DNA of 64,000 nt, from the NCBI RefSeq assembly GCF_003122425.1, contig NZ_CP021659.1:1922001-1986000 (forward strand), read 5' to 3'. The position numbers were made by a program, and so were the translations under genes. Within the stretch, counting starts at the first letter, position 1, and every line of letters begins with the position of its first letter. The notes under the pieces were generated by a model that did no database searches, was not told the DNA's origin, and saw only the letters and a program-made list of their open reading frames with translations. Source of the stretch: Candidatus Fukatsuia symbiotica (GTDB lineage: Bacteria; Pseudomonadota; Gammaproteobacteria; Enterobacterales; Enterobacteriaceae). Of this stretch, positions 49,942 to 58,280 are shown in pieces.

Positions 49942-49956
49942 TAGACTTCTTACAAG
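49942..49956 (+). repeat. MITE-A end fragment
   Basis: TAGACTTCTTACAAG, a 15-base match to the MITE-A terminus, lies between the flgK stop and the flgL start. Confidence 0.55.
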
Positions 49957-50240
49957 GAAATCAATATGGCAGAACACATTAGTGGCTATGGCAGACAAGG
50001 TACAGCAAGGTTCTCACGGATAATGTCATCCAGTACTGCCGACATTAGAACGAGAATAAATCGGCTGAGTGAGCAGCTCAGTGGCGATGGAATGCGGGTG
50101 CTACAGCCTTCAGATGATGTTGTCGCCAGTGCCAGAAATTTACAGGTGCAGAGCGAGAACACGGTCATTGCACAGTATCAAAAAAATAACCAAAGTCTGC
50201 AAATTAGTTTTGGGGCTCAAGGACGACGGATAGAAGCCAG

Positions 50241-50862
50241 TAAATATCCCCCGGCAAAGCCGGGGGCTTTAATTATTAGCCCCTAGAAGAGGCCAACAAA
50301 CCTTGAACCGCCTGAAGGCGGTCATTACATCCTAAGCTTCAATTGTTCATAATGATTGTCTTGTTTTTCTTGGTATCGAATGTAAGCTCGTATCAGCTCT
50401 TCGTTCAAACCCACTGTAGATACAAAGTAACCTCTAGCCCAAAAATTCTCACCACTATAATTCCGGACTTTACCCATAAACCGTCGTACGATTGAGATTG
50501 CACTTTTTCCTTTTAGATAACCCATTACATATGACACTGAATATTTCGGCGGAATACTTATGCAAATATGGATATGATCAATCATCAAATGTCCTTCAAT
50601 AATTTTGCATTCCTTCTGACTTGCTAACTCGTGAAACATCTCACCGAGATGCTTTCTAATTTCACCAAATATTGTTTTTTTACGGCCTTTCGGGATAAAA
50701 ACAATGTGATACTTACAATCCCATTTCGTATGGCTAAGACTCTGGTAATCTTTCATTTGAATTTCCTATCTCTTGGTCGAGATAGAAGATTCGGGTGACC
50801 GCACCACACGGTCAAACCTTACGGAGTCCCCCGGCAAAGCCGGGGGATTACCTAATTTTATT
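50241..50862 (-). mobile_element. IS200/IS605-family element inserted in flgL (copy 1)
   Basis: About 622 bp. Each end carries a perfect hairpin, TCCCCCGGCAAAGCCGGGGG (near 50247 and 50827), the kind of subterminal stem that Y1 transposases recognise, and there is one transposase gene. No terminal inverted repeat or target duplication is seen, as usual for this family. The second copy at 62768 differs by one base in a C run. Exact borders are uncertain by a few bases because both left flanks share CAGTAAAT. Confidence 0.93.
50325..50756 (-). CDS. tnpA: TnpA, IS200-like Y1 transposase (copy 1)
   Basis: A 143-residue HUH-type single-strand transposase. The HUH motif is HIH at residues 61-63 (MIDHIHICISIPP) and the catalytic Tyr is in ELIRAYIRYQEKQD (residue 125). 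The transposase appears complete and is identical to the copy at 62851. Confidence 0.95.
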   Translation of the reverse strand: MKDYQSLSHTKWDCKYHIVFIPKGRKKTIFGEIRKHLGEMFHELASQKECKIIEGHLMIDHIHICISIPPKYSVSYVMGYLKGKSAISIVRRFMGKVRNYSGENFWARGYFVSTVGLNEELIRAYIRYQEKQDNHYEQLKLRM

Positions 50863-51557
50863 CAAGAAGAATTAAAGATGGCAGGGGTAAGATTACAAGA
50901 AGCCGCAAATGATACCAACGGTGATCAGGATATGCCTATCCATGCTGCTAATCTGGAGTATATTATCGATTCGATCATCTATCAGCTGAATGCTAAAGAT
51001 ACCGGTGGCAGCTATCTGTTCTCTGGTACCAAAAATGATGTAGCACCCATAATCTATGATACTGGTACTCAAAGCTATAGCTATGCAGGCAATGCCGAAT
51101 ATCGTGAAGTGAGTGTGGCACAGGGCGTGACACTAAAGGCGAATGTACATCTCTACAGTGCGTTTTCTACAGCCGGTGGCAACGATATGAGTATACTCAC
51201 CAAGCTTAAACAGCTGAGTGAAAACATGAAAGATACGACTAAAAAGAAATCCGACTATCAGAATGATATCCAGGTACTTTTAGATCTAACCAGCAAAGCC
51301 AGGGATGATGTCAGTGGCACGGTAACTGAATTGGGTTACCGAACGAATATGTTAGAACTTCTGGACGGTGTTCAAATAACACAAACCAACGCCAACAATC
51401 AGCTATCTACTCATTTAGTGGGGCTAACTGAGGACGACAAGAAAGATAAAATACTAGAACTCACGCAGCAAGAATCTGCGTTGCAGACCAGTTTTTTAAT
51501 CTATAGCAAAATCTATCGAATTTCCCTATTTGACTATATAAGGTAGACCGAGATTCT

Positions 51558-52583
51558 ATGTCGGTAAAATTTCACACCAACAAAATCAGCACCAGCAAAA
51601 CAGATACTGTCACGTTAACCCAACAAAGTGGCATTGAGACATTACGGCGAACCCAAACACAAAAAAGTAACAGGTCAACCGCTACTTTCCCCGATCAGCC
51701 GCTGATTTCCAGCTGCCCGTTACGTTATAACGTGCAGCTTAATCAGCAGCTAACCTCAGTGCAGCAGGCCTATCGCTATTTAATGAATGTTGAACGTCAG
51801 CTATCGCATTACTATCATGCACAAGAACAGGAGAAAAGCTCGCCTCTTATTCAACAGCAGGCGAATAAATTATTGTCATTATTACACCAGAGAAGCGAGC
51901 TTTCTGGTGGCACGGTTGATCGGCAGCTACAAGTTGAATTGACACGCAGGCCAAAGGTTGATTTTACTTCCAACGACCTCGATAACTTGCTACAACAATC
52001 CACGGGAGAAACATTATTGTTTTCTGTATCGGGGACAAAAAATAAAATGACCGCGGTAAAATTTGCTGAACAAAGTACGCTAAAACAGAGACTATTACAA
52101 TTAAACAAAGGGTTGGGACGCTTTGGTATTCATGGTCAATTACGTCATGATCAGACAGTATTCAGCGTCGATGAAAGTCAGCGGAGCTTACTGAATAATC
52201 ATTTCAGTGCCAGGGGAGAAGGGCATGGTTATCCTAAAGAACAATTCACTCAGATTAAATTACAACTTGAGAGTGCTGCCGAACAGCATATACAACAAAT
52301 AGTCGCCAACCCCGCTACGGCTAAAAACCATCTTGATGAAATACAGAACCTGTTGGATAAGATAACGCAACAACTGCGACAACTCTCAACAAATAAAGAG
52401 AAGGTTCATAGCCGTATTAGCGGGATGTCTACTTTTAGCCAACCCGGATCAGCATTACTGGCAGCACAGATTTTAACCGAAAAATTAAGTCATGCAGATA
52501 ACAATTACAGCACGTTATCACAGGCCATCAGTGGGCAAGATAATGTACACAGTGCTACAGTAAAAAATCTATTGTGTTATTGA
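51558..52583 (+). CDS. lafW: LafW-like putative hook-associated protein
   Basis: A 341-residue protein directly after flgL (11 bases), in the position of lafW in the E. coli Flag-2 locus. It is Gln/Ser/Thr-rich, largely helical, with coiled-coil-like stretches (QQLTSVQQAYRYLMNVERQLSHYYHAQEQEK; AKNHLDEIQNLLDKITQQLRQL). It has no signal peptide or transmembrane segment. I recognise no wider family; the name rests mainly on position. Confidence 0.6.
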   Translation: MSVKFHTNKISTSKTDTVTLTQQSGIETLRRTQTQKSNRSTATFPDQPLISSCPLRYNVQLNQQLTSVQQAYRYLMNVERQLSHYYHAQEQEKSSPLIQQQANKLLSLLHQRSELSGGTVDRQLQVELTRRPKVDFTSNDLDNLLQQSTGETLLFSVSGTKNKMTAVKFAEQSTLKQRLLQLNKGLGRFGIHGQLRHDQTVFSVDESQRSLLNNHFSARGEGHGYPKEQFTQIKLQLESAAEQHIQQIVANPATAKNHLDEIQNLLDKITQQLRQLSTNKEKVHSRISGMSTFSQPGSALLAAQILTEKLSHADNNYSTLSQAISGQDNVHSATVKNLLCY

Positions 52584-52651
52584 TCACTGGAAGCCCATTT
52601 AAAACCGTATTCATTAAGGGGGATGCACTCGCCCCCTGAGTGATGGCAGAC

Positions 52652-52668
52652 TAGACTTTTTGTAAAAC
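52652..52668 (+). repeat. MITE-A end fragment downstream of lafW
   Basis: TAGACTTTTTGTAAAAC, a decayed MITE-A terminus, in the short gap between the convergent lafW and exported-protein genes. Confidence 0.55.
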
Positions 52669-52678
52669 TGACTTAACC

Positions 52679-53122
52679 TCAGCTGCCTTCAAGAAAAATG
52701 CCCCCTTGTCCAAAGACCAAGTATTGCCCATTTACCCATATTGGAGTGATAATTATTCTGTTATGTACTAAATAGTCTATTAACCCATCTACCATATGAC
52801 CGGATGTCGGATTATGGTGAAAAATAGGTGTGTACTTATATTGAAGTTGCCGCCCTGGTAATGGTTTTTGCACTAACTTTCCTTTCAAAATAAAGCGATT
52901 ATCATTAGGACTTGTCATGGTAGAAATCACCACACCCTTGTTGACAGTTATTTTGGCATCATAAATTTCTTTTTTCTGCGAGAGCAGATCGTAAAAACCG
53001 ATCTGCACATTCTCTCTTCTTTTTATAGTTGGCAACTCGTTAGTACTAAAAACAGGGAGAGGCATTATCGCTTGTGCCAAAATTAATCCGATGAAACTAA
53101 CTGTGGCAGGGATCCATTTCAT
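52679..53122 (-). CDS. Small exported protein paired with LafZ (unknown function)
   Basis: A 147-residue protein with an N-terminal signal peptide (MKWIPATVSFIGLILAQAIMPLPVFS) and a mostly beta-rich remainder. No family recognised. It follows lafZ with an overlap, so the two are probably co-translated. ATG 53122 is preferred (AGAGAGA upstream) over GTG 53143. A membrane-bound ToxR-like regulator followed by a small exported protein recalls ToxR-ToxS, but no sequence match to ToxS is claimed. Confidence 0.55.
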   Translation of the reverse strand: MKWIPATVSFIGLILAQAIMPLPVFSTNELPTIKRRENVQIGFYDLLSQKKEIYDAKITVNKGVVISTMTSPNDNRFILKGKLVQKPLPGRQLQYKYTPIFHHNPTSGHMVDGLIDYLVHNRIIITPIWVNGQYLVFGQGGIFLEGS

Positions 53123-53993
53123 TAACTTTTCTCTCTGTTTCACGGTAAATCAGATTATTAAGATTTTTATTATCAAGACGCCAATGGTAGATAGTCATAT
53201 TGAGTTGTTTTTTTTCACAACCATTTTCGATGAGAAAAGTATAATCCAGCCATCGTAGTGACAAATGATAGTAAATACTCATACGCATTTTTTTTGCCCC
53301 AATCTCTTTGTCAAGTAAATATAGGGTATCTTTCAATCTATGATAAAGATTATCATCATCTTCAGTGTTGGGGTCGTCATCCCTTAGTTGAAACAAACGG
53401 ATATTGCGGTAAACGTTCGGTTCCTGTTCTTCGGCGAAAAAATTTGGCGCCAGACGGTTATTGTGCTCGATAACAAATGTGATCCAGCTACTCACCGCAA
53501 CTGTCAATAAAAGCGTAAAAATTATTTTTATCTTGGTCGATAAGAACATTTTTTTTGCTAACGGTGGCAACGAAATATTTTCTTGCCATTGACTGTCGTT
53601 ATTTTGATCGGGCACATTATCTTGGTTTTGCACATTGTATTTTTTATCGACATCATTGCTATTGTGATCAAAATTGTTTTTATCATCATTATTTTCATCA
53701 ATCGCTGTTGCCGTATTTTCTTCCACGGTGACGCAATAAGAAGCATCTAATAGATAGCCTTTTTTGGGGATTGTTTGGATAACACGTTGTTGTTTCTTAT
53801 CATCACCCAATGCAACCCTTAGCGTATGAATGGCATTCGGTAAACTATTATTGTCAATTACCCGTTTTTCCCACACCAAATGCGTCAATTGATCGCGAGA
53901 AAGGATCTCTCCGGCATGTTGTAGCAACATATCTAACAATTTAAGCTGGTACTCACCAAGACGTTTTTTCTCACCGGAACCTTGATGAGTCAT
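53097..53993 (-). CDS. lafZ: LafZ-like transmembrane transcriptional regulator (CadC/ToxR type)
   Basis: A 298-residue protein: OmpR-type winged helix at about residues 12-90 (LKLLDMLLQHAGEILSRDQLTHLVWEKRVIDNNSLPNAIHTLRVALGDD, IQTIPKKGYLL), an Asn/Asp-rich linker (91-139), one transmembrane helix (about 155-175) and a periplasmic domain of about 120 residues. Layout equals ToxR/CadC. It lies between lafW and flagellin, the lafZ position in Flag-2. Its likely targets are the late genes. The linker looks like low-complexity drift. Confidence 0.83.
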   Translation of the reverse strand: MTHQGSGEKKRLGEYQLKLLDMLLQHAGEILSRDQLTHLVWEKRVIDNNSLPNAIHTLRVALGDDKKQQRVIQTIPKKGYLLDASYCVTVEENTATAIDENNDDKNNFDHNSNDVDKKYNVQNQDNVPDQNNDSQWQENISLPPLAKKMFLSTKIKIIFTLLLTVAVSSWITFVIEHNNRLAPNFFAEEQEPNVYRNIRLFQLRDDDPNTEDDDNLYHRLKDTLYLLDKEIGAKKMRMSIYYHLSLRWLDYTFLIENGCEKKQLNMTIYHWRLDNKNLNNLIYRETERKVNEMDPCHS

Positions 53994-54087
53994 AAATCCC
54001 GAACAGAAATCGATTAGCTAATTATTAACAGAATATAAACGTTTATTCATTGCAATTTTTCAAAAATATAAGCAAAAAGTGTCATGT

Positions 54088-54183
54088 AACAAAAATGCGC
54101 TCAACATGTTCATTAGACTGCGCTTTTTCGCCCATTTTTTCCTCATCTGAACCTCGCTCACGACGATTTTTTAATAGGCTTTT
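54088..54183 (-). repeat. MITE-B remnant B8
   Basis: aaaatgcgctcaacatgttc followed by gctttttcgcccattttttc and ctcatctgaacctcgctc matches the interior and one end of copy B3. The other end is missing. Confidence 0.75.
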
Positions 54184-54423
54184 GGATCCTATCGTTTAGC
54201 TCTGTAGCTGTATTTTTTTAAATTTTTATGATAGAGGCTGCTGGAACCTAATGTTTTAAATAAAATTTAAATTGTTGTTAGTAACCAATTGTTAGCAAGC
54301 GAATATTTTTACGCTACAAAGAGAAAATAATCAATAGTTTCATGACTAATAGTCTGGTTTCTTTTTAAGAATGAATCACAACATCCCAGTAGAATTTTTC
54401 TATCCGATTGAATTTTATTAAAA

Positions 54424-54509
54424 ATGCAGGGTACATACGAGTATATGAGGATGGCTAGCACTGAGTAACGCCGAATTTACACCACACAGTAGGTTATACA
54501 AGAGGTCTA
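54424..54509. repeat. MITE-A remnant A6
   Basis: ggtacatacgagtatatgag to GGTTATACAAGAGGTCTA is the right half of a diverged MITE-A, close to copy A1. The left end is missing. Confidence 0.7.
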
Positions 54510-54634
54510 TTGACTTAATAACCTTACTTTAAATACAGTTATAATAGCGTTTGCTGGCAGAAAATGAATTAACTTATCTTTTAGCGGGTTATTTTATCCA
54601 TGAAGATAATTTTGCTTGTTTATTATCCCCATAA

Positions 54635-54669
54635 ATAATGTTAAATATTTGTTAAGTATTTAACATTAT
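54635..54669. promoter_or_regulatory. Perfect 13-bp inverted repeat upstream of flagellin
   Basis: ATAATGTTAAATA (54635-54647) and TATTTAACATTAT (54657-54669) are exact inverted copies with a 9-base spacer, about 330 bases before the flagellin start. It could be an operator or a hairpin. There is no following U-run. Confidence 0.5.
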
Positions 54670-54994
54670 CAACGATGCCAGCGAACCCAACCAACCCATC
54701 ATCAATAACCGATTTTTTTATGCTCAACAGTCATATTCTATTTTAAACATAGATCATATTAAATTTTTTAGTTTACATTATTAATTTTTACTAAACAGAG
54801 TTTATTAAAATATAGATCATAGTTAATTTTTAATAAAAAAATGTCGTCTCTTTTATTTTTTTATAGCGATAAAATTATTATTTTAAACATAATTTATCTT
54901 ATCAAATTAATTTAATTTCACTTTGCCGGATGTCGCTTATATCGGGTATCAGCGGGGGCTAATAGGTAGCTCCCTAAATAAGGAGAGGTTTACA

Positions 54995-55875
54995 ATGGCA
55001 CAATCATCGGTTCACACTAATCCGGCGTCCATCGCAGCAAAGCTTTCAATGAGCAGGGCTGGCACTTCATCGACTAAATTTTCGACACAAGCAGCAACGG
55101 GTTATCGCATTAATGGTGCGGCTGATGATGCTGCAGGACTGCAAATTGCTGGTCGTTTGGACGGTGAATTGAGTGGTATGAGAGTAGGTATACGTAACAT
55201 TTCCGACGCAAAATTCATGCTGCAAACGGCAGAAGGCGCTTTCCAGGAAATGAAAGATATCATGATTCGGATGAAAGATCTGAGTATGCAAGCCGCCAAC
55301 GATACTAATTCACCTGCTGATAAAAAAGCAATGAATGATGAATTTAAAGAGTTGCACCTTGAATTAATCAATACCATTCAAACCACGAGCTACAGTGGCG
55401 AGAGATTACTACACGGTTCAGGTGTATTGAGTACAACTAGTGGTGCTAACTTCCAGATCGGTAGTGCCTCAGGAGCAAAATTGGCCGTTAGCTTGAAGGA
55501 TCAACTTAAGAAGTTAACTGATATTATCGGTTTAAAACCTGCTGAGGGTTTTGGAAAAATCGATCTGGCGGCGAGTGGCGGTAAAATTGCCACTGAAGGG
55601 CCTATGTTTGCAGCGTCGGGACTATAGCGGGACTCTCAGGACTGTCTGCCATACGTTCTAAATTGGGCGCCACTATTAACCGTCTAGACCATACCTCACG
55701 CAATCTAGAAAACATGGTAAGCAATACTGAAAAGGCCAGAGGTAATCTCATGGATACTGATTTTGCCGTTACCTTGACGGATCTGGCTCGTAGTCAAATG
55801 CTGGAACAAACCAGTATGGCAATGCTACAGAAATCGAACCAATCCTCTCAGATGATTTTGGGTCTGTTACGCTGA
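54995..55875 (+). pseudogene. fliC: Flagellin (FliC/LafA), frameshifted
   Basis: The filament subunit. From MAQSSVHTNPASIAAKLSM the N-terminal D0/D1 part carries ATGYRINGAADDAAGLQIAGRL, IRNISDAKFMLQTAEGAFQEMKDIMIRMKDLSMQAANDTNS; the C-terminal part carries AIRSKLGATINRLDHTSRNLENMVSNTEKARGNLMDTDFAVTLTDLARSQMLEQTSMAMLQKSNQSSQMILGLLR. Between them the variable domain is very short, so the whole would have about 293 residues. The two frames join near 55619-55625, where one base is missing (probably GGAACTATAGCG reduced to GGACTATAGCG). AAGGAGAGG precedes the ATG. Confidence 0.92.
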
Positions 55876-55903
55876 TAAATCGTTAGTCTTTACTCGAATT
55901 ATG

Positions 55904-55935
55904 ATGGAAGCACCGTTTTTTGGCGGTGTTTCCAT
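55904..55935 (+). terminator. Hairpin after flagellin (possible terminator)
   Basis: ATGGAAGCACCG, then T6 with GG, then CGGTGTTTCCAT: a stem of about 11 bp with one mismatch, 29 bases after the flagellin stop. The T-run is in the loop and not after the stem, so termination is likely but not typical. Confidence 0.55.
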
Positions 55936-55937
55936 GC

Positions 55938-56041
55938 TATAGCAGGCGCCATGTAACCTGAGCGATTTTGTTAACAAATATTTATTAAAATCAATATATT
56001 ATTGTTAACTTTCATAATCAAGTTATACGGCACCTGCTATA
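55938..56041. repeat. Small imperfect inverted-repeat element between flagellin and fliD
   Basis: TATAGCAGGCGCCATGTAAC (55938-55957) and GTTATACGGCACCTGCTATA (56022-56041) are inverted copies matching at 17 of 20 positions, enclosing 64 AT-rich bases. No coding. A different family from MITE-A and MITE-B; it may be a third miniature element. Confidence 0.5.
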
Positions 56042-56126
56042 TCAGCTCTTTCCTCCTAACAATAGGAAAGAGGAAGTATGACTTCCGCGATTGAATATAT
56101 TTGTCTATAAATCAGTTAATTAATAT

Positions 56127-56141
56127 TGGCACAATTGTTGC
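56127..56141 (+). promoter_or_regulatory. Sigma-54 promoter upstream of fliD (TGGCAC-N5-TTGC)
   Basis: TGGCAC AATTG TTGC agrees with the sigma-54 consensus at every conserved position, with GG and GC ten bases apart. It lies 66 bases before the fliD start and on the same strand, so the fliD-S-T-K-L-sigma-mot string is likely under LafK. Confidence 0.88.
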
Positions 56142-56207
56142 TTTCTTTTGTCATATAGATTGTGTGGTAACGGATAAGGCACAAGTACTACCAGGGGAAG
56201 CTATTCG

Positions 56208-57533
56208 ATGAATATGAATATTGAACCAGAAAAATGGGCAGAAAAAATAGCACAAGCCAGCATTGAAGTTGAAGAAAAGCGTTGGAGCAATCAGAAGCTG
56301 AAAGCAGAGGCAGAAGAAAAGGGCTTAAAGGAACTTAAAAAAACACTCACTGGTTTTCGTAATTCTATCAGGGCATTAAATGGTATTGATGGTGGTATGG
56401 TAAAAAACAGTGTCACCACCAGTGACGACAAGGTTGCCAATATTACTTCTAATGGTAAAGCAGTTAAAAGCTCTTATAACTTGAAGATTGCTCAGCTAGC
56501 CAGCAATCATAAAATAAGATATCAGAGTCTGAATGATGCACAGGTAGCCAGTGCCACAGGTTCACTAAAGTTAAAAGTAGCGGGTAAAGATTTTACCATT
56601 GAGGTGGATAAATTGCGGACGTTGGAAGAGTTAGCCGATGCGATCAATCTCTATGCCAATAACAATGAAATCGCTGCTTCGATTTACCGTATCAACGGTC
56701 AACAACAATTGGTTTTAAGTAGCCATAAAAGTGGTAAGGACAATGAAATTGAGATTGATCCAAGCTCTAGTCCCCTATTCATTGGAAGCACAGAATTAAG
56801 TCCAGCACAAAATGCAAAGGTGACGCTCGACGGGATAGATATTGAAAGTGATAGCAATAAGTTAACCACTGTGCCCGGTGTTTCAATTGAGCTGAAAAAA
56901 GAGACCACAGTAGGCACAGATTTACATTTTTCTGTTGCTCCTGATGAATCAGGCACTGAAGAACAGACACAAAAATTTGTTGAGGCGTATAACACACTAA
57001 AGAGTTCACTCAAGTCTCTGATGCGCAGCGGCTCAGACTCAGAAAAGATTGAACGTGGTGCTTTTGCCGGTGATTCAGCTCTCGCTCAATTAGACAGCCA
57101 GTTATATCGTCAGATCTACAGCTCACCTGGTAGAAAACCTTTATCTGCATTAGGAATAACAACGCAAAGGGACGGAACCTTGTCAATTGACAGTAAAAGA
57201 CTAAAAGAGTCGTTAACCACTGATTTTGGCGTTTTGGCCCATGTATTTAACGGTCCAGAGGGGCTTATCAAAGGCATGGAAAAGGCGTTATTTCCTTTCC
57301 TGAGTGCTACAAAAAACAAGGGTAATGCAGAATCTGAACCTAGCATTTTGCAACAACGTCAAAATTCTCTGGATATTCAACTAAAGAGTGTAAAGCGTAT
57401 CGAAGAACAACTGAAAGAACGTCTTGACAAAGTGTACAAGGACAATCTTAAGAAATTTAGCGATGTGAAAACAGCCATGGCTAAAATACAGGAAAATTCA
57501 ATGAGTATGATGTCGATGCTCATGAACAGATAA
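56208..57533 (+). CDS. fliD: FliD (LafB), filament cap protein
   Basis: The cap that folds flagellin at the filament tip. The 441-residue protein has the FliD_N pattern (SYNLKIAQLASNHKIRYQSLNDAQVASATGSLKLKVAGKDFTIEV) and FliD_C (NTLKSSLKSLMRSG ... ALAQLDSQLYRQIYSSPGRKPLSALGITTQRDGTLSIDSKRLKESLTTDFGVLAHVFNG), with a coiled-coil C-terminus. GGGGAAG precedes the start. Confidence 0.94.
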   Translation: MNMNIEPEKWAEKIAQASIEVEEKRWSNQKLKAEAEEKGLKELKKTLTGFRNSIRALNGIDGGMVKNSVTTSDDKVANITSNGKAVKSSYNLKIAQLASNHKIRYQSLNDAQVASATGSLKLKVAGKDFTIEVDKLRTLEELADAINLYANNNEIAASIYRINGQQQLVLSSHKSGKDNEIEIDPSSSPLFIGSTELSPAQNAKVTLDGIDIESDSNKLTTVPGVSIELKKETTVGTDLHFSVAPDESGTEEQTQKFVEAYNTLKSSLKSLMRSGSDSEKIERGAFAGDSALAQLDSQLYRQIYSSPGRKPLSALGITTQRDGTLSIDSKRLKESLTTDFGVLAHVFNGPEGLIKGMEKALFPFLSATKNKGNAESEPSILQQRQNSLDIQLKSVKRIEEQLKERLDKVYKDNLKKFSDVKTAMAKIQENSMSMMSMLMNR

Positions 57534-57561
57534 ATTTCAACCCGAAAAACCGGAATATTTT

Positions 57562-57960
57562 ATGTACCCAAACCAAGACCACAGTTTGTATCAGCAGGAT
57601 GATATTGCTATTCAAGCAGCGGCGGCGACGCCGCATCAACTGGTACTGATGTTATTTGCAGGACTCATGGATGAATTAGTACGAGCTAAAAGCCATATTG
57701 TGGCAAAACGCTATGAAAAAAAGGCAAAGAGTATCAATAAATGCATTGATATTCTCAATGGACTGACCGCCGTACTCAATTACGAAAAAGGCGGTGAAGT
57801 TGCTGCCAATTTAGCGCGTTTATATGACTACTGTGTGTTCCGTTTGTATGGTGCCAGTCATCAATTATCCACCGAACTGGTTGAAGAAGCTGAAAAAATA
57901 TTAATTTCCCTTCATGAAGGATGGATAAGATTGGGGAGCAAAAGCAAAAAGAATGGATGA
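57562..57960 (+). CDS. fliS: FliS (LafC), flagellin export chaperone
   Basis: FliS binds flagellin before export. The 132-residue protein has the family pattern (ATPHQLVLMLFAGLMDELVRAKSHI ... KSINKCIDILNGLTAVLNYEKGGEVAANLARLYDYCVFRLYGAS). It is intact and overlaps the following gene by 8 bases. Confidence 0.94.
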   Translation: MYPNQDHSLYQQDDIAIQAAAATPHQLVLMLFAGLMDELVRAKSHIVAKRYEKKAKSINKCIDILNGLTAVLNYEKGGEVAANLARLYDYCVFRLYGASHQLSTELVEEAEKILISLHEGWIRLGSKSKKNG

Positions 57961-58276
57961 GCTGCAGTGGATAGAACGCTTAGGCAACGAGTTAAAAAAA
58001 GCCGCTAAGGATCATGATTGGCAGCGTTTACAGAAGATCAATACACGTATTACAGAGTTATTGATTTCATCACAATCTGAGTCTTTATCAGTGAAAAAAA
58101 TTCAAACATTAAAATGTTTGCGAAGCAGCCATCAACAAGCTTTCGATTATTGCCAACAACAAAGCCAGTTGCTGGAAAAGAAGATTTCCCTCTACCGCAA
58201 TAACCAAAACGGTTTAAGTGCTTACGCCAATATGGCAGTGATAGCTCATGAGGACATTGCTGAACACGGGGTATAG
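57953..58276 (+). CDS. fliT: FliT-like (LafD) export chaperone
   Basis: A 107-residue helical protein following fliS, in the lafD position. It has no strong motif but the size and helical, charged composition of FliT. Function inferred from place and size. Confidence 0.65.
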   Translation: MDELQWIERLGNELKKAAKDHDWQRLQKINTRITELLISSQSESLSVKKIQTLKCLRSSHQQAFDYCQQQSQLLEKKISLYRNNQNGLSAYANMAVIAHEDIAEHGV

Positions 58277-58280
58277 AAAA

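Larger units (their letters stand above)
49966..51546 (+). pseudogene. flgL: flgL (LfgL), hook-filament junction protein 3, split by an IS200-like element
   Basis: FlgL makes the second hook-filament junction ring. The first part (49966 to about 50240) carries STADIRTRINRLSEQLSGDGMRVLQPSDD; the second (about 50863-51546) carries ELKMAGVRLQEAANDTNGDQ, then LEYIIDSIIYQLNAKDTGGSYLFSGT and the C-terminal helix. Joining GCCAGT directly to the ATTCAAGAAGAA at the other side restores the reading frame (EAS-IQEELK), so the insertion is recent and the rest is intact. Without FlgL no filament can form. Removal of the 622-bp insert would give about 320 residues. Confidence 0.93.
53994..54994. other. Long AT-rich region upstream of flagellin
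   Basis: About 1 kb with no supported gene. It contains the divergent control region of lafZ and flagellin, a MITE-B remnant (54088-54183), a MITE-A remnant (54424-54509) and a 13-bp perfect palindrome (54635-54669). The last 450 bases are very AT-rich. I see GCCGGATG at 54924-54931 that could be a sigma-28 -10, but no properly spaced TAAA -35. Confidence 0.55.

Noticed and set aside
54880-54994. Sigma-28 promoter for flagellin
   Set aside because: GCCGGATG resembles a -10, but no TAAA occurs 15 bases upstream; the nearest CAAA gives a spacing of 18. Not strong enough to list as a promoter.
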